Source: Cephalotus follicularis
Lineage: Eukaryota > Streptophyta > Magnoliopsida > Oxalidales > Cephalotaceae
DNA: 64,000 bases
Direction of reading: 5' to 3'
Assembly (NCBI GenBank): GCA_001972305.1
Contig: BDDD01001384.1
Span: 1-64,000 of the forward strand
The notes under the pieces are model-generated. The model was not told the DNA's origin and searched no databases. It saw only the letters and a program-made list of their open reading frames with translations. Positions within the stretch are counted from its first letter, which is position 1, and every line of letters starts with the position of its first letter. This document shows positions 56,082 to 64,000 of this stretch, in pieces. Position numbers and translations under genes: made by a program.

Positions 56082-57352
56082 ATGGATGGTGGTCGAAGAG
56101 GAACTGCAAGAAGAGATAAGGCAGGGCCGTTAAATAGACGTACCCGATCTAGTAAAGATGTTAAAGAACAAGAGGAACATAATGTGGGTCAAGAGGAACC
56201 CATAGGTTATCTGAGGAAGACGTATCAAATGATGACCCGAATGAGTGAATTTATGCAGTGACAAGCAGCTGCAGTAGAACAATCCCCAGTTGCAAGGCCG
56301 GTTAGGCGTGCAGCAAAGGCACTGAACAAACCCTAGCTGTAAGACCAACTAGGTGTACAGAAGAAGCAAGGAGATCAATTGATCTACCTAATGTCAGGGA
56401 GGATCCCTTAATCAGGTTTTTGAAGTTAAATCCTCCTGCTTTTATGGGGGACCCTGATGCTGTTACTATAGAGAGATGGCTGATGCAGATTGAGAAAATA
56501 TTCAGAGTCTTGGGATGTTCAGACTCTGAGAAGGTTGTCTTTGCCACCTATATACTACAAGGCGAAGTAGAACATTGGTGGATAATGGTTGCAGTCACCT
56601 GGAAAGAATCGGGGATACCGAATTCATGAAACATGTTTACAACAGAGTTTAATGAGCAGTATTATCCCAAGACTGAAGTTGATAAGAGGGAGGCTGAATT
56701 TCTTTCCTTAACCCAAGGCAACATGACAGTGGCCCAGTACGAGACAAAGTTTATGGAATTTTCAAGGATAGCTCCGCATATGGTTGGCACTAAAGCAAGG
56801 AAGGACAAGAGGTTTCTTGGTGGGCTCAGACCTGATATTAGATAAAGGCTGGTGCCTTTATGATTGAGATCCTTTATTGAGCTGGCTAGTAGGGTCAGAG
56901 ATATTGAAGCGGTGGTTGAGGAGCTATGCAACTTGAGGATTCAAGCTGGCAACAGGAGACCAGTTTCTTCAGGAAGGAGTTATGGGAGCAGCAATAAATC
57001 CCAAAGGTCAGGAAATTGAAGCAGCCTGAGTCAAGAAGGATCTCCTCAGAGCATCGGTAGTCCATCTAGTCCTTCAAGGCTAGGAGGAAAGTTTCTTGGT
57101 TCCTATCAAAGGAGATGACGTCGTGGCTCTCGGCTGAGGCGCCAGGAGAGGTTGTCACCTCGGGGAGGTCACTTTAGGCTTCCTAGTGATAGCGATCATG
57201 TCTCTTTTGATCTTTGCGTGTATTGTCAGCGTACAAATCATGCTTCAGATGATTGTTGGTGGAAGGCCAGAAAATGCATGCTTTGTGCAACTATGGATCA
57301 TATGGCTGCTGAGTGTCCTCATAACAGATATGGTTCGGGGAATCAGCCATGA
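56082..57352 (+). pseudogene. K gag
   Basis: It starts at ATG 56082 (MDGGRRGTARRDK). A TGA at 56259-56261 and a shift before 56420 break the N-terminal part. The gag core PPAFMGDPDA and VEHWW follow, then FNEQYYPKTEVDKREAEFL and MTVAQYETKFMEFSR. Two zinc knuckles are intact at about 57210-57335: CVYCQRTNHASDDC and CMLCATMDHMAAEC, both CX2CX4HX4C. Further stops occur at 56627, 56843, 56861 and in the linker. Gag would form the particle and bind element RNA. Confidence 0.88.
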
Positions 57353-57868
57353 CAGAGTTCGGTTCGAACGCAGGGTGGTTCACAGCAGAGCCGTGGTTCT
57401 GGATCACAATACCAGGGTCGTCCTAGCACCAATTCTCCTTCTACAGGGCGAGGAGACCATGGTAAGCAACCTATGGGATCGGCACCTACCGTACAGGGTA
57501 GAGTTTATGCTATGGATCAGAGAGCCATATCAGGATCTACCTCAGTTATTGGAGGTACTATATATATATCTCAGCATATTGCACGGACTCTCATAGATCC
57601 AAGCTCATCTCATTCATATACTGTATCATATTTTATATGTCATTTGGATGTGGAGCCAGAACCTTTACCTTTTATGATGGAAGTTAGCACACCCGTAAAG
57701 GAGTCTGTTATTTCCGAATGGGTGTGTAAGTCTTGTGCCATCGAGATCACCAATCGTGTTTTATTGGCAGAACTTATAATGTTGTTGATGGACGAGCTTG
57801 ATGTAATCCTTGGGATGGATTGTTGTCAGCACACTATGCTTATGCGGATTGTAATAGGAAGGTTGTAA
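57353..57868 (+). pseudogene. K protease
   Basis: It follows gag in the same frame after a Q/G/S-rich linker. The active site reads LIDPSSSHSY where chromovirus proteases have DSGA(S/T)HSF, so the essential Gly of the D-S/T-G triad is replaced. The later DVILGMDC block is preserved. It ends at a TAA at 57866-57868. Confidence 0.82.
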
Positions 57869-57912
57869 CCTTCTGTATGCTATGTCAGTCTTAGATCCAG
57901 TTTTTTGGAACC

Positions 57913-59675
57913 TTGGAGCATCAGTCAGTTCAGATGATTTCTGCTATTCAAGCTGACAGACTCATGAGACAGGGTTGCAGTAGCTACCTGGCGCATGTGA
58001 TAGATGGCAGGAAATGGGTGCCGAGATTGGAGGATGTTTCAGTTATCTACGAGTATTCGGACGTGTTTTCGGAGGAATTGGCCTCTTTACCTCCTGAGAG
58101 GGGCGTAGAGTTTGTTATAGATCTCCTGCCAGGAACAGCACCTATAGTGAGAGCTCCTTATCGTATGGACCCCCTTGAATTGAAGGACTTGAAATTGCAA
58201 TTGCAGGGATTTCTCAATAAAGGTTTCATTAGACCGAGTGTTTCCCCATGGGGGCACCCATTCTATTTGTTAGGAAGAAGGATGGGTCCTTACGAATGTG
58301 CATTGATTATCGGTAGCTCAACAAGGTTACTATCAAGAACAAGTACATGCTGCCGCATATTGACGAATTGTTTGATCAACTGAAAGGATCGTCAGTTTTT
58401 TCCAAGCTGGACTTGAGATCAGGGTATCATCAGTTCAGAGTTAGAGCAGAATACATTCCAAAGATAGCTTTTAGGTCACTGTATGGACATTATGAGTTTG
58501 TAGTGATCCCATTTGGGGTAACTAATACCCCTGCACCCTTCATGCGCTTGATGAATCGGGTATTTAGTCCATATCTTGTCCAGTTCATTTTGGTATTTAT
58601 TGATGATATCCTGGTGTACTATAAATCTAAGGAAGAGTATGGAGAGCATTTGCACTTGGCATTACAGGTTTTGAGGGAGCATATGTTGTATGCTAAGTTT
58701 AGCAAATGTGAGTTTTCGTTGTCAGAGGTGGATTTTCTTGGTCATGTTATTTCTAGTGTCGGTCTATCGGTAGATCTAATGAAGATAGAAGCAGTTAGAG
58801 ACTGGAAACGGCCGACAAACGTAACAGAAATCTGGAGTTTCTTAGCCTTAGCCAGGTATTATCGCCGTTTTGTCAAAGGATTTTCATGAATTACCACACC
58901 TCCGACCCGATTGATGCAGAAATAAACAACATTTGTATGGGATGATGAATGTGAGTGGAGCTTCCAAGAAATGAAACATTGTTTGATTTCTGTACCGATT
59001 TTGGCCTTGCCATAAGGTAATAAAGGCTTTATTGTATATAGTGATGCATCAGGGAATTGTTTGGGATGTGTTCTAATGCAGAATGGGAAGGTGATCGCAT
59101 ATGCCTTAAAGAAATTGAACCCTCATGAGGAGAATTGTCCAACTCATGATCTCGAGTTGGCAACGATGATCTTTGCACTATGCAAATGGAGGCACTACTT
59201 GTATGGCACAAAGTTCGATGTGTATACCGATCACAAAAGTTTAAAGAATTTATTCTCCCAGAAAGACTTGAATATGAGGCAAAGAAGTTGGATGGAATTA
59301 CTGAATGATTATAATTGTGAGATACAATACCATCCAGGGAAATCTAATATGGTTGCAGACGCTTTGAGTCGTCGATTAGCTTGCCTAACGATTACTCAGA
59401 GTCAGGCGCGTCCATGGTTATTGGAAAGGATTAGAGAAGCCCAATGTACAGATGAGACCTTGCATAAGATGTCATTGGATGGTCAAGGAGGATTGAAACC
59501 CGAATTCTCAAATCAGAGTGATGAATTTATCAGATATCGGGGTAGAGTATGTGTTCCCAACAGTAAAGAATTGAAGGATGAGCTTTTGTCACAAGCCCGT
59601 CGCTCTAGTTTGTCATTGCATCCTGGGAGTACCAAGATGTACAGAGACTTGAAAGCTCAACTACTGGTGGAGTAA
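57913..59675 (+). pseudogene. K reverse transcriptase and RNase H
   Basis: The RT entry YSDVFSEELASLPPERGVEF is in one frame up to about 58280, then a one-base shift moves to [15 protein letters not shown]. The catalytic box is intact as [11 protein letters not shown] (about 58597-58629), and [16 protein letters not shown] follows. Stops at 58887, 58921 and 59012 come between RT and RNase H. RNase H has VYSDASGNCLGCVLMQNGKVIAYA, KWRHYLYG, DHKSLKNLF and PGKSNMVADALSRR, all typical of Ty3/gypsy. The H2C2 zinc finger starts near 59600 (SLHPGSTKMYRDL). Confidence 0.9.
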
Positions 59676-60836
59676 CATGAAAAGGGAGATAGCATAATAT
59701 GTTCCTTCTTTCCTGACCTGTCAGCAAATCAAGGCGGAACACCAGAGGCCAGTTGGATTGCTTCAACCGTTGCCTTTGGCACAATGGAAATGGGCACACA
59801 TCACCATGGATTTTGTAAGTGGATTGCCAAGTACAAGGACTAACCGTGATTCCATATGGGTTATCGTCGATCGCTTTACTAAATTTGCTCATTTCCTAGT
59901 GATCAAGACGACTTATTCTCTTGAACGGTTAGCGACCTTGTACATTGGAGAGATTGTCAGACTCCATGGTGTAACTGTTAGTGTGGTGTCTGTTAGGGAC
60001 CCCCGGTTCACATCACGGTTTTGAAAGAAATTGCAAGCAGCTTTTGGTGCCCAGCTGAGTTTCAGCACAGCTTTTCATCCCCGAACTGATGGACAGTCTG
60101 ATAGGACTATTCAGACTCCGGAGGACATGCTTCGAGAATGTGTGATGGATTGGGGTGGCAATTGGGAGGAACATCTGCCGTTAGTAGAGTTTTCATACAA
60201 TACAAGTTATCATGCCAGCATCGGAATGGCACCCTTTGAGGCTCTCTAAGGACATACCTGATTTTCTAGTTTGAGGTTGGTGAACAGAGTCTATTGGGAC
60301 CTAAGCTTGTGCAAAAGACTATAGAGAAGGCCAAAGTCATTAGAGATATGATTTTAGCAGCCCAAAGCAGACAAAAGAGCTATGCAGACCATCGTAGGTG
60401 AGAGTTAGAGTTCTCCATGGGAGATCATGTATTCCTCAAGGTCTCCCCGACCAAGGGAATCATAAGGTTCAAAAAGAAGGGGAAATTAGCCCCTCGATTC
60501 ATTGGACCTTTCTAGATCCTTGAGAAAGTAAGTGCAGTCATCTATAGACTTGCCTTACCTCCCAGTCTTTCAGATACGCATAATGTCTTTCATGTCTCAA
60601 TACTGAGGAAGTACCATCCAGATCCTTCTCACGTGCTACAATATGAGCCGTTGGAGTTGAGGACGGACATGAGCTATGCGGAGACACCTATCCAAATCCT
60701 TAACCACCGAATTAAATAGTTAAGGAGCAAGACCATTCCATTAGTAATAGTGATATGGCAGTATGATGGACTTGAAAAAGCTACCTAGGAGCGTGAGGAA
60801 GAAATGAAAGCATTGTACCCTCACTTATTTTGACCT
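59676..60836 (+). pseudogene. K integrase and chromodomain-like tail
   Basis: The integrase core, in another frame from RNase H, has MDFVSGLPSTRTNRDSIWVIVDRFTKFAHF with the first catalytic Asp, then RDPRFTSRF and [14 protein letters not shown]. The last Gln-Thr stretch sits where the catalytic Glu helix should be. The C-terminal segment includes RYHPDPSHVL-like and YAETPIQIL sequences, then a WEREEEMKALYPHLF-like end at about 60787-60831, the usual chromodomain-type tail of the Tekay/Del group. Stops and shifts are frequent. Confidence 0.85.
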
Positions 60837-60863
60837 TGGAGAATCCCAGGATGAGATTTCTTT

Positions 60864-60876
60864 AAGGAGGGGAGGA
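60864..60876 (+). other. Polypurine tract of K
   Basis: AAGGAGGGGAGGA directly precedes the TG of the 3' LTR. Confidence 0.9.
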
Positions 60877-62254
60877 TGTAAGCCCCATATATTATACGAA
60901 TTACTTGTATTAAAAGACATTGTATATTATATTTTGAAATGGTGATTTGGGCTTGGCCATTTTCCTTCTCCTTTGGGCCAAACCTAGGCTATGGAAGGAA
61001 AATAAAATGTTGGGCGGGCCACTGTAAAGAAGGCTGCATGTGTATGTGTGTGGCGTGTTCTGGAACCTTTTGCCAATAAAAGAGATATTTTGTGGAGATG
61101 GGGACCATATCTCATAATTCCAGCGAAGAGACAAAGGGACGCCTTAATCTAGAGAGTTCAACACTCTCTCTGCTCTCATTTTATTTTCTTACCTCCGTAT
61201 TTAGAGGGAGAGAGTGAGAGTGCGATTGGAGTGAGTGGAAGCTCAATTGGCGCAGAGAAAGAAATCATGGCTTGCAGTAATAAGTAGAGCCTAAAGGAAG
61301 TAGCAGATCGACAGTTTAGCAGCCAATCTCCAAGATCTGCAGTGCAACCATTATCAGGTAGGTTCTACTATATGCCTTAAGTTTATGCCTATAACTGCTG
61401 TAAATGAATTGTATTGTTGTGTATTTCTAGCTCAGGATTATATGTATGGATTTAGGATGATTAATGAGCTATTTCTGTATTGGAATCGATCACTGGGGCT
61501 GATAACCCCATTGAATCGAGTGTCAGATTCCAGTTTAGGACTTGTGTTGCTGATGAACTGATAACGACGATATGTTATCGTTCTGCTAAGTCCTTAAACT
61601 GGTGATGCTTCAAATTAGAGCGTTGGCGCTTTACTAAGAGGCGGACCTCATACTAGAGGTCAAAGCTTCCCAAAGCTCTAAGTCAGACCAGACGTCGGAT
61701 GAAGAGGTCAGAGCTTTGAAGCATGAGAGCAAAACTGCGCAAAAAGGTACAATGGTGCACAAGACTATAGAGCAGACTTTTCCATGAGACTTCAGAGAAG
61801 ACCTGTGCCATAAGAAAGCAAAGGACACTTTCCCATGAGGCCGCAATGCAGGCCTACGCCACAAGGCTACACGACAGAGAAGAGTAGGCCTACGCTAATA
61901 GCACTAGACAGCCGAGAAGAGTAGGCCTACGCTAGTAGCACTAGACGACAGAGAAGTTTAGGCCTACGCTAATAGCACTAGATGGCAGAGAAGGGTAGAC
62001 CTATGCTAAAAACACTAGACGGCAGAGAAGGGTAGACCTAAGCTAATAGCATAGAACGGCAGAGAAGAGAAAACTGCGCTAATAGCGCTTTGAAAGGCAA
62101 AGTCGGCATTTAGTGCCCTGTTCTCTACCAAACATATTGGTTCCAACCTTGTATTCCTTATATATACAATGGGGCTTTAATACTAATCTTTAAAGGGAAT
62201 TGTGTAGTTAGGAACCCTATGGGTCACCATAACTGAGATGACTGTAAAGGTCAC
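60877..62254 (+). repeat. 3' LTR of K, left part
   Basis: It aligns with the 5' LTR from its first base. The 37-bp array has six units here too (61873-62098). It is cut in the second unit of the GTCACC array, with GTCAC (62250-62254) as the expected target duplication of element L. Confidence 0.9.
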
Positions 62255-62728
62255 TGTTTAGCATAAAGATGTGTTATTTTTAATGATTTATTTGTGATAT
62301 TTTTATGCTTGGAATGGACTACTTTGGTTGTATTGTGATGATTTTTAGGAACAAGGTCATCAAGATCAAAGTGCATGAAACATGGTTCAAATTGGTGAAA
62401 AATCTCCAGAAAACAGTGCAAAGCGTCGAAGCTTAAGAAGAAAGCGCCAGCAGTTAGAGGAGTACAATATTAGCGCTTTATTCCCGAAGGTTAAAAATCA
62501 AATTGCAGTCTTAACCTTCGACTCTTTGTCCAAACCTTCAACGCTTTAGGTAGTCAACACATCAAAACGTCAACGTAAAACTGTCCAAACCTTCGATGCT
62601 TAAGCCAAACCATCGACACTTAAGGAAGCTGACAGCAAATTTGGAAAGTTTTCACTTTGTAATTATTTCCTTAAACAGTTTTAAGTAGGTTAAACTTTTT
62701 CCTTTCCTTGTTTGCACATGATTTTATG

Positions 62729-62736
62729 TATAAATA
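62729..62736 (+). promoter_or_regulatory. TATA box of L LTR
   Basis: TATAAATA lies at the same relative place as TATATAAA in the F LTRs (27324 and 30494). Confidence 0.65.
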
Positions 62737-62904
62737 GGTAATGTTAGGTCACAAAACATGTGTACAAGCTAGTGACAAGCTTTGCCACCATTAGTTTTAT
62801 TCTTCATTAGTTTTAAGTTTTTTTTTTTTACAATGTTTAGTAGCTAAACTCTTTAAGGTTTTAGGGAAGAACAATGCCTAGAATGTTATTGTTTCAAATC
62901 CATC

Positions 62905-62910
62905 AATAAA
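62905..62910 (+). terminator. Polyadenylation signal of L LTR
   Basis: AATAAA lies 176 bases after the TATA box in a stretch closely shared with F (CATCAATAAAAATCCTTGAA). This suggests an R region of roughly 150-200 bases. Confidence 0.6.
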
Positions 62911-63046
62911 AATCCTTGAATATTTGATTTGTTCTTCAATTTTTCTGCCTTCACACACACTTTGTCTGTCTGATTAAAATCCATAAACATCTTGTCGGTT
63001 AAGTTGAAAGTTGGTGAATAAATGGTGTTTAATTCAATCAATGGAG

Positions 63047-63205
63047 TCTACTCATACGGTTTGTCACGCCGAACACACTCCATATAAACCTAGCATGACT
63101 ACTCATACTATTTACCTCCACTGTCGTACTTTGTATAGACCTAGCATGACTACTCATACGATTTGTCATCACAGTTGCACTCCGTATCGGCCTAGCTACC
63201 GTTGG
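63047..63205 (+). repeat. 51-bp tandem repeat in L LTR
   Basis: Three units start at 63047, 63098 and 63149, each with an ACTACTCATAC core. The plus-strand frame through them stays open, as in the F LTR at 30780-30935. Translated, each unit reads like RPSM(T/S)THT..C.. . Confidence 0.8.
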
Positions 63206-63645
63206 TTATCAAGGTATGAACATTCAATTAAAGTGAATTATTCAATATAATCTATGGTGAGTTTCTATACCCTAAAACCGCTTTATCTGTGCATATTTTC
63301 CTTAGTCTTACTTGTTGCTTTGATTAGTGATAATTTTGCATGCTTTACTTTCCGTTATTTTGAATTCAGAGTTCTTAACCGTTGATGCCTACATTGTAAG
63401 CGTCGACGCTTTCCTGCTTTACAATAATTCACGTCGACGCCTTGACAGAACGTCGACACCATTAGCCCTGTTTTCAATAGTTTACTTGATTTTGCATATT
63501 TATGAATAGTTTTTTATAGTTTTGCCTGAATTTTACATACTTCACTTAGGTTGAATAAATTATAAATAGTTTAAAGTTTCCCTACGTTTGACCCATTACT
63601 GCACAACCGTGCACTTGCGGTATTAAATTTTATTTCTTTTGAACA

Positions 63646-64000
63646 AGTTTTTATCACCTTTTTCGGGGATAATAAACTTCCAATCAAGTTTTTGGTGTCG
63701 TTGCCGAGAAAACGTTTTAAATTAGTTTAAATTTATTCGACTGATTCGTAGTATTTATTTGTGTTTTATTTTTCTTTTTTATTTTTGTGTTTCCTTTTTT
63801 TTATTAGCTTAGTTTAATTAGGGAGTTGCATAAGCTTTAACAACAAATTCTTATATTATTTGCATAAGCTTTAACAAACCCTGATTTTTGCTAAGTTACT
63901 TTTCTGCATAAGCTTTAAAAATTTAGTTTAATATAGTTACAAAAAAAACATGCGTTTTTTTCCTGTAGTTTAGGTTTACGTTAAAGATAGTTTTTATTTT
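63646..64000 (+). other. Primer site and leader of L
   Basis: AAGTTTTTGGTGTCGTTGCC at 63686-63705 resembles the tRNA-Asp-type site (TTGGCGCCGTTGCCGGGG) of Athila elements, with two or more changes. A weaker look-alike, AAGTTTTTATCACC with CGGGGATAA, lies at 63645-63672. The leader also has three TGCATAAGCTTTAA copies at about 63825, 63861 and 63911. No gene is visible. Confidence 0.65.

Larger units (their letters stand above)
53490..62254 (+). mobile_element. Ty3/gypsy chromovirus-like element K
   Basis: The 5' LTR (53490-55925) starts TGTAAGCCCA and the 3' LTR starts TGTAAGCCCC at 60877. Gag, protease, RT, RNase H, integrase and chromodomain-like tail follow in order. The 3' LTR is interrupted at 62255 by element L and resumes, if at all, beyond the window. 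The target duplication therefore cannot be checked. Confidence 0.92.
62255..63645 (+). repeat. 5' LTR of L (1391 bp)
   Basis: It starts TGTTTAGCATAAAGATGTG and ends TTTGAACA. Its length agrees with the 1398 bp inferred for the F LTR. It contains CGTCGA-type motifs at 62420-62625 and 63398-63452, and a TATA box, polyadenylation signal and 51-bp tandem repeat in the same order as F. Confidence 0.85.
62255..64000 (+). mobile_element. Athila-like element L, 5' end, runs off the window
   Basis: Its LTR is of the same family as element F. It is inserted in the 3' LTR of K. A tRNA-Asp-type primer region and leader follow, with no gag start visible by 64000. Confidence 0.85.

Overview
The window looks like nuclear DNA from a plant with a large, repeat-rich genome. 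Nearly everything in it is LTR retrotransposon of the plant Ty1/copia and Ty3/gypsy superfamilies, nested in one another. The only host-gene-like sequence is a broken, intron-containing glycosyltransferase-like pseudogene at about 45.5-47.2 kb. I cannot name the species. No tRNA gene, bacterial operon or CRISPR array was seen.

Layout. 1-4326 is the 3' half of a Sirevirus-type copia element: an open RT/RNase H frame, a broken env-like ORF, repeated polypurine tracts and the 3' LTR. 4327-11558 is a badly decayed copia element (B), split by a reverse-oriented gypsy-type solo LTR (7542-10488, target-site duplication AAAAG). Inside the 3' LTR of B sits a second copia element (C, 11559-42424, TSD TTTGG/TTTAG). 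The 5' LTR of C holds a solo LTR (12220-14947, TSD GCGCA). The gag of C is split by a chromovirus-like gypsy element (D, 18485-36339, TSD TGGGA). D in turn carries three later insertions: a reverse Sirevirus-type solo LTR (18495-19102, TSD CACCC), a deleted Athila-like element (F, 26732-31299, TSD TACAT) and a solo LTR of the C family (33065-35207, TSD GTTGA). This gives a nest four levels deep, and the target duplications fix the order of events.

After C ends, the old B LTR appears to resume (42425 to about 44420). Then come about 1 kb of unassigned sequence, the glycosyltransferase-like pseudogene on the minus strand, a truncated Tat-like gypsy element (47427 to about 52315), a minus-strand copia LTR (52330-53489), and a chromodomain-type gypsy element (K, from 53490) whose 3' LTR is interrupted at 62255 by another Athila-like element (L) that runs off the window.

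The elements do not form a pathway. Each coding block is a gag, protease, integrase, RT or RNase H module of a retroelement, and most carry stops or frameshifts. The intact frames are the Sirevirus RT/RNase H (3-1541), the Athila-like gag-protease (27784-29394) and a short W/Y-rich ORF after it (29403-29864).

Most unusual items: (i) a 5S rRNA-derived segment just upstream of the polypurine tract of D; (ii) arrays of short GTCGAC-centred palindromes in the non-coding parts of at least five unrelated LTR families; (iii) a deleted Athila-like element whose gag-protease carries a duplicated acidic W-rich tail and is followed by an ORF with three FYWW..WDD repeats; (iv) several LTR tandem arrays, one an alternating A-B array conserved in both LTRs of D.
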